Positions 52,629-60,605 of a DNA stretch of 64,000 nucleotides are shown one piece after another. The DNA comes from Nocardioides sp. Root140 (GTDB lineage Bacteria > Actinomycetota > Actinomycetes > Propionibacteriales > Nocardioidaceae): the NCBI RefSeq assembly GCF_001426745.1, contig NZ_LMFI01000003.1, positions 1-64,000 of the forward strand, given 5' to 3'. Numbering within the stretch: position 1 is the first letter of the stretch; every line of letters begins with the position of its first letter. The notes under the pieces were generated by a model, which saw nothing but the letters and a program-made list of their open reading frames with translations, had not been told where the DNA came from and did not search any database. A program made the position numbers and the translations under genes.

Positions 52629-52715
52629 GTGTTGTGGACCATCCTTGTCGTGTTGGTAGTTGTCGCACTAGTGCTCTTCATCCTTGGGCGCGTACGTGGA
52701 GGCCGCGGGCTCTGA
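52629..52715 (+). CDS. Short hydrophobic membrane peptide
   Basis: 28 residues from GTG 52629, with GGAG seven bases upstream: a single hydrophobic helix (LWTILVVLVVVALVLFILG) and a basic tail (RVRGGRGL). A longer frame from 52533 adds Arg/Pro-rich sequence and seems less likely. Comparable mini membrane proteins are common in actinobacteria; role unknown. Confidence 0.55.
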   Translation: MLWTILVVLVVVALVLFILGRVRGGRGL

Positions 52716-52753
52716 CCCCACGCCCGACCACGCTCCGGCAGTGATCGGAGCCC

Positions 52754-52789
52754 GAGTTCCCCTGCCGTAGCCCTACGGCAGGGGAACTC
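52754..52789. terminator. Strong bidirectional hairpin terminator
   Basis: Perfect 17-bp inverted repeat (GAGTTCCCCTGCCGTAG / CTACGGCAGGGGAACTC) with a 2-base loop, between convergent genes. No T-tract, as usual in high-GC actinobacteria. Confidence 0.85.
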
Positions 52790-52813
52790 TGCTGCCATGG
52801 CCCACCGACCTCG

Positions 52814-53902
52814 TCAACGACCGAGGCTCGCCAGCTCCTCGGGTGTGACCGAGGCCAGCACCCGCCGGATGGCGGTGACCAGGCCTCCGGCGGCGAAGGT
52901 CTCTCCGCTCTGGTCGTCCTGCTGCCGGCGGATGGCGAGGGCCAGCTCGTCCGCGGCCCGGAGTGCCTCGTCGAGTGCTTTCTCATCGGCGACCGAGGCC
53001 TCCACGGAGCGCAGGGCCGCTGCTGACTTGCGGAATGCCCGGGCGGCCGAGGGCCGCAACTCGGGACCGAGGGCGACCAGCGAACGATCAGCGTGCTCGG
53101 CGTGGGAGAGAAGCGTCATCATCTCCTGCACGAGGAAGGTCAGATGGGTGAGCGCCTCGCCCTGCCTGCGCTGCCGCTCGGTGGCCTCCCTTCGTCGCCG
53201 GACGCGCCAGTTCATCCGCGGAGTGTCGAGCGTCTGCCCCATCAACTCCTGGGCCCGCTGGTTTCGCTGCTGAAGCCTGGTGACCCCCGTCTGCCACTCG
53301 TCAGTGGTCGGCAGGGGATCGCGCTCGAGGCCGTCCGCGAGGCCGTCCAGCTGGTCGGCGAGAACCTCGCGGAGCGCGTCCTGCACGTGCTCGGTCGCGA
53401 CCAGCGGCAGCGGGGGAGCGACCACGTTGACCACGACTCCCACGGCGGCGCCCAGGGCGGTGAGACCGAGATAGGACAACACGTACGGCGCTGGGTCGGA
53501 CCCGCCGACGATCAGGATGAACAACGCCGGGATCGGCACCCAGCTGGCCATCGACCCCACGCGCTTCCAGGCCCCGACCAGCGTGCCGACGCCGACCACC
53601 AACCCGATGGAGAGCACCTCGGGCACCGGGGCGGCGCGGGCACCGAGGGCGAGGCAGGCGCCCAGGCCGATGGCCAGGATTGTCTCCACCGACGCGCGCA
53701 TCGACTGGGCCAGACGCGACGAGACCGCCACCACGGCACCCAGCGGGGCGTAGTAGGAGTAGTCGTCGGCGGCGCCGTGCAACGGCTGCACCACGATCCA
53801 GGCCAAGGCTGCTGCCACGGCGGCCTTGAGCGCCACCGGCAACAGCGGAAAGCGTCCCAACGCGTTCGTGGCCAGTCGGTACGCCGATTTCGTGCTCGCC
53901 AA
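52814..53902 (-). CDS. FUSC-family-like membrane protein
   Basis: 362 residues from TTG 53902, with GGAGG just upstream; GTG 53917 would overlap that site. Six hydrophobic segments in residues 20-180 (VALKAAVAAALAWIVV, YAPLGAVVAVSS, ETILAIGLGACLALGA, SIGLVVGVGTLVGAW, WVPIPALFILIVGG, GLTALGAAVGVVVNVV) match the FUSC/ArAE-type bundle; residues 190-360 are helical and cytoplasmic with conserved Arg-rich patches. Related proteins are aromatic-acid exporters, but assignment to a substrate is impossible here. Confidence 0.8.
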   Translation of the reverse strand: MASTKSAYRLATNALGRFPLLPVALKAAVAAALAWIVVQPLHGAADDYSYYAPLGAVVAVSSRLAQSMRASVETILAIGLGACLALGARAAPVPEVLSIGLVVGVGTLVGAWKRVGSMASWVPIPALFILIVGGSDPAPYVLSYLGLTALGAAVGVVVNVVAPPLPLVATEHVQDALREVLADQLDGLADGLERDPLPTTDEWQTGVTRLQQRNQRAQELMGQTLDTPRMNWRVRRRREATERQRRQGEALTHLTFLVQEMMTLLSHAEHADRSLVALGPELRPSAARAFRKSAAALRSVEASVADEKALDEALRAADELALAIRRQQDDQSGETFAAGGLVTAIRRVLASVTPEELASLGR

Positions 53903-54101
53903 GGTCCCTCCCTCCACTCCCGGCCGCTAGGTACCCAACTTCGATCAGCCGACCGTCCTGGACGCTTTGGCGCGGGGCGAGCGGTTGGTGCGCGGTGGAA
54001 TGACGCGGCCCGCTCAACCTGTCCTGAGTTCGGGAACCTGATGTCTGTACGCCGCAGCGTGCACGGAGGACAATGAGTCTTCAGAAGAAGAGGTGACCGA
54101 G

Positions 54102-55004
54102 ATGATTCTCGTAGTCGGTGCGACAGGTGACCTCGGCGGCCGCGTCGCTCGCACCCTGAGCGAACAGGGCCATGCAGTCCGCTGCTTGGTGCGCCCCACC
54201 AGTGACGACTCCGTCGTGCGGGGCCTTGGAGTCGAAGTGACGCCGGGTGACCTCACTGACCCTGAGTCGCTTGCCGCCGCGTGCCAAGGTGTCACGGCGG
54301 TCGTGGCCACCGCGACGATGATCGCGCGCAGGTTGGCCGGTGCGACCCGGCCCACGATTCATGAAGCCGACGAGCAGGGGATGGCATCCCTGATCGCGGC
54401 CGCCGAGTCCGCAGGGGTGCGGCGCTTCGTGTACCTGTCCTTTCCGGGGGTCGAGAAGGCCATCGGTACGCCGCTGGAACGGGCCAAGCTGGCCACGGAG
54501 GAGCGATTGCGTGGCTCGGCGATGCAGCGCGTCATCATTCGTTCTGATGCATTCCAGGAGATTCACTTCGGAGCGGCGGCGCGGTTCGACGTGGCGGCTG
54601 GAAAGATCACAATCATCGGTCGAGGGGACAGTAAGCGACGCTGGGTCAGCACCGGGGACATCGCCGCGCTCGTGGCGTCGGTGGCCGTCGAGCCCGACCC
54701 GCCGAGCCTGATCACCGTCGGTGGTCCGGAGGCGATGACCAAGAACGAAGCCGTGGCGTTCGTGGAGGAGGTGGCTGGGCGTCGGATGAAGGTCCAGCAC
54801 ATGCCCAGGCCCATCGCCCGGATGGCAATCCGTCTGTTGAACAAGCGGAATGATGCCCTCGCGTCGGCCTTCGGCGCCGGCCTTCTCCAGGACATCCGCC
54901 CCGCAGACTGGGACGACGCGGCGCTGCGAGAGCGCGGAATCACACCGAGGACGGCAAGCGACTTTCTCCGCCAGCAGGCCGAGTCCACCGCGTCACGCGG
55001 GTGA
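54102..55004 (+). CDS. NmrA-like SDR-family NAD(P)-binding protein
   Basis: 300 residues from ATG 54102, with GAGG upstream (GTG 54093 would overlap it). Rossmann GATGDLGG at residues 6-13, then VRCLVRPTSDDSVVRGLGVEVTPGDLTD, typical of atypical SDRs (NmrA/HSCARG/SDR_a5). No catalytic Tyr-x-x-x-Lys is obvious, so it may be a redox sensor rather than an oxidoreductase. Gene stands alone. Confidence 0.85.
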   Translation: MILVVGATGDLGGRVARTLSEQGHAVRCLVRPTSDDSVVRGLGVEVTPGDLTDPESLAAACQGVTAVVATATMIARRLAGATRPTIHEADEQGMASLIAAAESAGVRRFVYLSFPGVEKAIGTPLERAKLATEERLRGSAMQRVIIRSDAFQEIHFGAAARFDVAAGKITIIGRGDSKRRWVSTGDIAALVASVAVEPDPPSLITVGGPEAMTKNEAVAFVEEVAGRRMKVQHMPRPIARMAIRLLNKRNDALASAFGAGLLQDIRPADWDDAALRERGITPRTASDFLRQQAESTASRG

Positions 55005-55086
55005 CGCTCCGCGGTGCATGCACCCTGCGCCCCCTCGTCGCACCGCCCCGCTCACATCAGATGGAGCAGGGCGGTGCGACCGACTG

Positions 55087-56667
55087 CTACATCGGGGGCG
55101 GCGGCACCAGGCAGCTCACCGGAGCTGAGGTGTTGCCGAATGAATCCACCGCGTAGACCTCGGCGTCACCGGTGCCGAAGAGATGGACGATGTCGCCGGG
55201 CATCGACTTCGAACGCGGCTGCCCGCCCGGCGTCTCGGTGTACTTGATCTGTTGCCCATCGGCGTACGGCCCGAACAGCGTGCCGCTGCCGGAGTCGCGC
55301 ACGTAGATCTGCGGGTCCGGATCGACGAGGTCGGTGGCGCCCAGGAGGAAGAACCCGTCCTGGTTGTGCGAGCGCGGCACCGTGCCGCCGGGGTTGGCGC
55401 CTTCACTGCAGGCAACGTCAGGCGGCGTGGTGTCGACCACCGTCATCGTGCCGGTGCCCGAACCCGTGTTGCCGGCCGCGTCGGTCGCCGTACACGTGAC
55501 CACCGTGGCCCCGATCGGGAAGAGCGATCCCGACGGGGGAGCGCACGTCGGCACGAGCGATCCGTCGACATTGTCCGTCGCGCTCGCGTCGTAGTCGACC
55601 TCGGCACCGTCGGGCCCGGTCGCCTCGACGGTCTCGTCACTGACCGTCACCACGGGGGGCTCGACGTCCAGCACGTCGACGTCGACCTGCTGGACGAACT
55701 CCGGACCGGGCAGCTGGCCGTTGACGAGGAAGCTGACCTGGCAGGAGACCGTCGTACCCTGCGGAGCGTCCGTAGCCAGCGTGATCGTCTCGTCGAATGA
55801 GACGGTCCCGCCACTGGTCACGTTCTGCGACGGCGGGGTGAGGCTGACCGAGACACCGGGGTCACACACCGCCTGATGGGTGACCTGGGCGGGCAGGTTC
55901 TGGAGTGCGGACAGGATGGCGGCGGAGACCTCGGACGGGTTGGCCGACGCGAGGGTGCCACCGGTGGAGCTGGTGACCGCGGTGGCCTGGCCGGCTGTGT
56001 CCAGCCCGTTCCACAGGAAGCCGTCGGCGCCGGGGACCGCGATCGCGATCACGCGGACACCGGCAGCCTGCAGCGCAGAGGTCGCCGTGGCCAGCGAGAA
56101 ACCGGCCGACGGGTCGTGACTGGTGGAGTCGCCGAACATGACCACCACGGGGGTGCCGTCGCTGCGGAAGTCGATGGCTGAGGGGACCTCGCCGAGTGCG
56201 CCGATCCAGTCCTCGGCGGCATCGCTGCCACCACCCGAGAGGGGAGTCCAGGCGTTGATGCCGGCGGCAACAGCAGCGGGGTCGGCGGTGAGCTGCTGGC
56301 GCAGGTTGAAGTGGGCACCGGAGTAGTCGGCGACGTCCTTGTAGTCCGCGACCGCGAACTGCGCGGTCGGCTGGTCGGCCAGCACCTGGTCGACGATGGA
56401 GTCGGCGTTGGCCTGCACGTTGGAGATGCTGGCGCCCATGCTGGTCGTGGTGTCGGCCAGGAAGACGATGTCCGGGTTGGGCGGGATGACCGGGGTCTCC
56501 ACGGTCTTGGTGATCGTCACGGACTGTCCGGGCTCCAGCGCTGTCGCATACGGCGACGGTGTGACCCCGGGTACGGCGAATGCCGTGGTCGCTGTCCCGG
56601 CCAGCAGTACGGCGAAGATCGCCGTCAATGCTCTCCGAGACTGCCCACGACGGGATGTGTGCTCCAT
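55087..56667 (-). CDS. Secreted vWA/HYR-domain surface protein
   Basis: 526 residues with signal peptide (RALTAIFAVLLAGTATTAFAVPG). A vWA/integrin-like domain at 60-270 with the MIDAS-like DTTTSMG near 72, a CARDB/HYR-type beta domain with repeated Ig-like sequence (330-430, VVTVSDETVEATGPDGAEVDYDASATDNVDGSLVP), and a C-terminal proline tail. No LPXTG or lipobox; probably secreted or wall-associated. Strong GAGGAGG binding site. The upstream region carries palindromic repeats at 56678, 56730 and 56790. Confidence 0.83.
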   Translation of the reverse strand: MEHTSRRGQSRRALTAIFAVLLAGTATTAFAVPGVTPSPYATALEPGQSVTITKTVETPVIPPNPDIVFLADTTTSMGASISNVQANADSIVDQVLADQPTAQFAVADYKDVADYSGAHFNLRQQLTADPAAVAAGINAWTPLSGGGSDAAEDWIGALGEVPSAIDFRSDGTPVVVMFGDSTSHDPSAGFSLATATSALQAAGVRVIAIAVPGADGFLWNGLDTAGQATAVTSSTGGTLASANPSEVSAAILSALQNLPAQVTHQAVCDPGVSVSLTPPSQNVTSGGTVSFDETITLATDAPQGTTVSCQVSFLVNGQLPGPEFVQQVDVDVLDVEPPVVTVSDETVEATGPDGAEVDYDASATDNVDGSLVPTCAPPSGSLFPIGATVVTCTATDAAGNTGSGTGTMTVVDTTPPDVACSEGANPGGTVPRSHNQDGFFLLGATDLVDPDPQIYVRDSGSGTLFGPYADGQQIKYTETPGGQPRSKSMPGDIVHLFGTGDAEVYAVDSFGNTSAPVSCLVPPPPM

Positions 56668-56677
56668 GGCACAGCCT

Positions 56678-56815
56678 CCTCATGAGGTGAACTGACACTC
56701 CACTCTGGTCCCGCGTGATGCAGCACCACCATGACGTCATGTGCCCATTGCCGGGCCCCGCACGTGCGGTGCCGTGTGATCCGCCATGACCTCATGAGGC
56801 CATTTCCGACCCCGG
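56678..56815. promoter_or_regulatory. Palindromic repeat cluster upstream of the vWA gene
   Basis: Three dyads with a shared core: CCTCATGAGG at 56678-56687, CATGACGTCATG at 56730-56741 and CCTCATGAGG at 56790-56799. The last two lie in a longer direct repeat (around 56716-56760 and 56777-56815). They resemble tandem operators for a dimeric regulator. Confidence 0.5.
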
Positions 56816-56841
56816 TGGGCACCAGCTGTCCGGGCGGACGA

Positions 56842-57231
56842 CTACTTGGCCTGCACCGTGTAGTGGATCGTCTGACCCACGATCTTTCCGTCCTCGATGA
56901 GGTAGGAGTCGACGCCGTCCGCGACGCGGACCTCGTCGTCCTCATAGGTCCACTCGAGCAGGGCAACCCGGCCCTCCGCAGCGACGTGGGTGTAGCGGAA
57001 GGCGCGGTGCCCGGGGAGCTCCTCGGCCAGCATCTCGGCAAGCTGCCTGACGCCCTGGTGGCCGCGAAAGACGCCTCGGTTGATCAGGACAACGATGTCC
57101 GGCGAGACGTTGCGCCGCAGGTCCGCGTCGAGGACGTCGTCGAAGGATGCGTGTTCGTCGGCCCAGGTGTTCGCGATGTCGAGGTGGTCGTCGAGCACCT
57201 CTCGAGCCGTTCGACCGTTCAAGTCATCCAC
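56842..57231 (-). CDS. SnoaL-like nuclear-transport-factor-2 domain protein
   Basis: 129 residues from GTG 57231, with GGGGAG upstream; the frame is open to ATG 57261. NTF2/SnoaL-like pattern: DVLDADLRRNVSPDIVVLINRGVFRGHQGVRQLAEML, VALLEWTYEDDEVRVADGVDSYLIEDGKIVGQTIHYTV. Probable small ligand-binding or isomerase fold, substrate unknown. Confidence 0.85.
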   Translation of the reverse strand: MDDLNGRTAREVLDDHLDIANTWADEHASFDDVLDADLRRNVSPDIVVLINRGVFRGHQGVRQLAEMLAEELPGHRAFRYTHVAAEGRVALLEWTYEDDEVRVADGVDSYLIEDGKIVGQTIHYTVQAK

Positions 57232-57460
57232 GTCAGGGCTCCCCTCGAGCGTTCTCCCCATGGTCGACCCACGGCACGTGTGCGAACAAGGGTGAACCGT
57301 CCACATACCCCATGTGGACCATGACAACCCGGAGAGAAGTGGATGACGATGGACGAAGTCGATTCACGCCGCCACTGGACGCGGTTGATCCGCTCGGGTC
57401 GGACGTCGGGCCGCGCCTGTCACTGGCGCACGTCCCGTCCGACCTCACCTGGAGAACTCG

Positions 57461-58255
57461 ATGCACGCTCATTCGATCACGCCCGACGTGACGCTGCTCA
57501 GCGACTGCGCGGAAGTGCCGGGGCTCGGCTTCCTGCCCGTGAACTCCTTCGTCCTGCACGCAGAGCAGCCCGTGGTCGTCGACACCGGCCTCAGCAACCC
57601 GGACAAGGACTTCGTCCGTGACCTGTCGGCGGTCATCGATCCCGCCGACGTACGTTGGATCTGGCTGACCCACCCGGACCGGGACCACACTGGAGGTCTC
57701 TTCCAGCTCCTCGAAGCAGCTCCCCAAGCGCGTCTGATCACGACGTTCGCCGGCGCTGGCATCATGTCCACGCAGTGGGAGGTGCCCCTGTCCCGGGTGT
57801 ACTTCCTCAACCCGGGACAGTCCCTCGACATCGGCGATCGAACACTGACCGGCTACCGGCCCCCGCTCTTCGACAACCCCGCCACCGTTGGTTTCCAGGA
57901 GAGCCGTGGCGGAGTGTTCTTCTCCTCCGACTGCTTCGGCGGCCCCATGCCCACCGCGGACCTGGCAACCGGACCTGACGTGCGGGAGGCGCCGGACCTG
58001 GAGTCGGCGATGATGCTCTGGGCGGCCATCGACAGTCCGTGGGCACGCCTGGTCGACCCGGTGAAATACGGCGCCACGATCGACCCGATTCGTGCACTGG
58101 ATCCCTCGGCGATCCTCAGCTCCCACCTGCCACCCGCCCTGGGCCTCAACCACCTGCTCTTCGCCCACATCGCAGCCGCCCCGGACGGGCCCGAGTTCGT
58201 CGGCCCCGACCAGCAGGCCCTGGAGGCGCTCCTGGCCAGCTTTGAACCAGCCTGA
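57461..58255 (+). CDS. Metallo-beta-lactamase-fold hydrolase
   Basis: 264 residues, ATG 57461 with GGAGA upstream. MBL motif THPDRDHTGG near residues 70-79 (His-x-Asp-x-Asp-His arrangement), VVDTGLSNPDKDF near 39-51, SSDCFGG near 154. The first metal ligand of classic HxHxDH is modified to HPDRDH, as in the oxygen-sensing/FDP-like subgroup. Function uncertain; possibly a di-iron hydrolase. Confidence 0.82.
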   Translation: MHAHSITPDVTLLSDCAEVPGLGFLPVNSFVLHAEQPVVVDTGLSNPDKDFVRDLSAVIDPADVRWIWLTHPDRDHTGGLFQLLEAAPQARLITTFAGAGIMSTQWEVPLSRVYFLNPGQSLDIGDRTLTGYRPPLFDNPATVGFQESRGGVFFSSDCFGGPMPTADLATGPDVREAPDLESAMMLWAAIDSPWARLVDPVKYGATIDPIRALDPSAILSSHLPPALGLNHLLFAHIAAAPDGPEFVGPDQQALEALLASFEPA

Positions 58256-58261
58256 TTCGAG

Positions 58262-58489
58262 TCAGTCGCGAAGCCGCACCGACACGCAGGGTGACACGGC
58301 CCTCGAGCTTCTCAACTCGGTCAACTCCACGGCGGCGAGCTGGTCGATCTCGGCCTGGTCGGTGCGACCGCCCACGCTGACCCACACCGTGCGGTCGTAC
58401 TTGAGCACACCGCCGCCGTCGCTGTCGTCGCCGCAGGCCCCGAGCCCGAGCAGTGCCAGCACGACGAGCGGCAGAACGGTCCAATTCAT
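58262..58489 (-). CDS. Small lipoprotein, inverted paralogue of the gene at 19425
   Basis: 75 residues from ATG 58489 (MNWTVLPLVVLALLGLGACGDDSDGGG) with the same signal peptide and lipobox as the 19425 protein. The mature part (VLKYDRTVWVSVGGRTDQAEIDQL...) is short and unlike the other copy. It ends 6 bases from the stop of the convergent MBL gene. Function unknown; may be a truncated copy. Confidence 0.65.
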   Translation of the reverse strand: MNWTVLPLVVLALLGLGACGDDSDGGGVLKYDRTVWVSVGGRTDQAEIDQLAAVELTELRSSRAVSPCVSVRLRD

Positions 58490-58559
58490 GGTGTCACCCG
58501 TTGGGTGGTCGGTGGCCTCATCTTGCACCGGATCGGTACCGGGAGAGGGCGAGTTGCTT
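58421..58559 (-). repeat. 139-bp inverted copy B (lipoprotein 5' region)
   Basis: Reverse complement of 19355-19493, covering the start and upstream sequence of the lipoprotein gene. Conserved non-coding bases include GAGTTGCTT and GGATCGGTACC. Confidence 0.75.
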
Positions 58560-58816
58560 CCCGCTGTGGAGAGCAGTACGCAGCTTGCATCTCGGGCAGC
58601 GCGCCGTTGGCCTCCTCGCGCAGCTCCGCGGGAGAGGCGGACTGCGCGCTCATCCGCCCGGTCGCTCTCAGGAACGACCGGAGCAGCCGCTGGCGCGCAA
58701 CGTCCGGCAGTCGTCACCGGGGGTTGGGCGCGATGTCGCCGTTCATTGGCATGAGCCCGACAGGGTCCGAGACGGCGGTGCCGATCGGCCTCGCCCATCC
58801 AACCTCGGGAGCTCAC
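58560..58816. other. Intergenic region between the lipoprotein and glycerophosphodiesterase genes
   Basis: Together with 58490-58559 this is a 327-base gap. The left end is repeat copy B. The rest has an open frame that fuses to the phosphodiesterase but has no protein-like sequence. I see no clear promoter. Confidence 0.45.
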
Positions 58817-59680
58817 ATGCCTCGCACGTCGCGCCTTGCCGGCGCACTCATCGCGACCCTTGTCGGACTTCTGTCCGTCCTCGGCCTGGCCGCACCCAGC
58901 TCCGCGGCAGGCGGCCCGGACGTCGACATCATCGCCCACCGCGGCTCCTCCGGCGCGGCACCGGAGAACACCCTCGCCGCCATCCGACTGGCCATCGCGC
59001 AGAAGGCCGAGGTCATGGAGAACGACATCCAGCGCACCAGTGACGGGGAGCTGGTGATCGTGCACGACACGACCCTGGCCCGCACCACCGACGTCGAGCA
59101 GGTCTTCCCGGACCGTGCCCCGTGGAACGTCGGCGACTTCACCCTCGCCGAGATCAAGCAGCTCGACGCCGGGTCGTGGTTCGCGCCCGAGTTCGCCGGC
59201 GAGCGGGTGCCGACCCTGGCCGAGTGGGTCAATGCGGTCGGCCAGCAGGCCGGCATGCTCCTCGAGCCCAAGGCGCCCGAGCTCTACCCGGGCATCGAGG
59301 TCGACATCGACAAGGAGCTGCGTGCCCTGCCGGCCTTCCAGAGGGCACTCAAGGCAGACCGGGTCGTCGTCCAGTCCTTCAACCACGCCTGGCTGCGCGT
59401 CTACAAGGACCTCGCCCCCGACGTACCGGTCGGGCTCCTCTACGGCACCAAGCCGAGCGGGGCCGACATCGCCGCCGCGGCCACCTGGGCGCAGCAGGTG
59501 AACCCTGCCCTCGGCGCGATCGACGAGGCAGGCGTCGACCAGGTCCACGCCCATGGCATGGAGATCCACGTCTGGACCGTCAACGCCGGAACCGACATGC
59601 GTCGGGCGATCAACTGGGACGTCGACGGCATCATCACCAACTACCCGCAGGTGCTGCGCGACATCGTCCGTCGCAGTTGA
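58817..59680 (+). CDS. Secreted glycerophosphodiester phosphodiesterase
   Basis: 287 residues from ATG 58817, with GGGAG upstream. Signal peptide (LAGALIATLVGLLSVLGLAAPSSAA). GDPD motifs: IIAHRGSSGAAPENT, MENDIQRTSDGELVIVHD (ExD and the catalytic His), LLEPKAP, and a final VNAGTDMRRAINWDVDGIITNYP. It hydrolyses glycerophosphodiesters outside the cell, releasing glycerol-3-phosphate. Confidence 0.93.
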   Translation: MPRTSRLAGALIATLVGLLSVLGLAAPSSAAGGPDVDIIAHRGSSGAAPENTLAAIRLAIAQKAEVMENDIQRTSDGELVIVHDTTLARTTDVEQVFPDRAPWNVGDFTLAEIKQLDAGSWFAPEFAGERVPTLAEWVNAVGQQAGMLLEPKAPELYPGIEVDIDKELRALPAFQRALKADRVVVQSFNHAWLRVYKDLAPDVPVGLLYGTKPSGADIAAAATWAQQVNPALGAIDEAGVDQVHAHGMEIHVWTVNAGTDMRRAINWDVDGIITNYPQVLRDIVRRS

Positions 59681-59822
59681 CCTGACCGCCGGTGAAGGGG
59701 CCCGTTCGGTCTATTGCCGCAGCATGAGGGCCGGGCTTAGCGTGAATTGAGAGTCGCAATCACCGTGCCCCGGTCGTCTTGCAGGCCGCGTCGTCGGGCA
59801 CCGGAGGCGAGGCGGTGCCAGC

Positions 59823-60605
59823 ATGGCCAACTTGAATCTCGACGCCGGAGTCCCGGGTCAGGTCGCGTCGGCCTCCTCCCTCCGTGCGGATCTCGGGGAG
59901 GGCAGGTCCCTGCTCGTGGTGTCGGGGGTGGCGCGGCCTGAGTTCGGGATCGATGACGACCAGGTCCACCGTGAGGTGTGCCGGGTCCGGCTACGGGTGC
60001 CGGCCACGAGGATCGAGCAGCTGACCGTCCACGTGAGCCCGGCCGCGTTCAGCAACGACGAGTCCGCCTATGTGTTCGCCACCGACGAAGCCTCGCTGGA
60101 GATCGACGAGTCCGGGGAGCTGGTGCTGGTCGCGCACCTGGCGCTGATGGGTGAGTCCTCGACCCTGAACCGATTCTCGTACCAGGTCGTCTGCATCGAC
60201 CACGCCCTGGCCACCGAGGTCACCGGAACCCTGTCCTGGCCGACAGCGTGGTTCCGGCCGGCTTCGACGGACCCGGCTTCGCTGGCGGGGGCCTTCGACA
60301 TCGAGGCCAAGGCGGTGCGGGTCACCGGCGGCACGATGGACGAGCTCACCTTTCTCGCCTTCGGCACGATCACGGGAGTCACGGTCGGGGACACCACGAC
60401 CACCGCGACCTACCGGGTCGCCGGTGTCCCGGTCGACACGCTGATAGAGATCGTCGTCGTGGCGCGCGCGCTCGAGCCGCCGGGCGGTGCGGGGGCGAGG
60501 ATGCTGCCCGATCCCTTCAACGTCGCCAGGTTCACCCTCAGCGCGGCCCAGCCGACTCGTGGCAACGTCAACTTCAAGGGAGTCAAGGTAGGCGGCCCGG
60601 CATGA
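59823..60605 (+). CDS. Protein of unknown function with TerD-like features, coupled to 60602
   Basis: 260 residues, no signal peptide. Residues 1-155 contain the pattern RVRLRVPATRIEQLTVHVS and DEASLEIDESGELVLVAHLALMGES that recalls calcium-binding TerD/CABP domains (chemical pattern, weak). Residues 160-260 form another beta-rich domain ending VNFKGVKVGG. ATGA overlap with the next gene shows co-translation. I cannot name the family. Confidence 0.55.
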   Translation: MANLNLDAGVPGQVASASSLRADLGEGRSLLVVSGVARPEFGIDDDQVHREVCRVRLRVPATRIEQLTVHVSPAAFSNDESAYVFATDEASLEIDESGELVLVAHLALMGESSTLNRFSYQVVCIDHALATEVTGTLSWPTAWFRPASTDPASLAGAFDIEAKAVRVTGGTMDELTFLAFGTITGVTVGDTTTTATYRVAGVPVDTLIEIVVVARALEPPGGAGARMLPDPFNVARFTLSAAQPTRGNVNFKGVKVGGPA

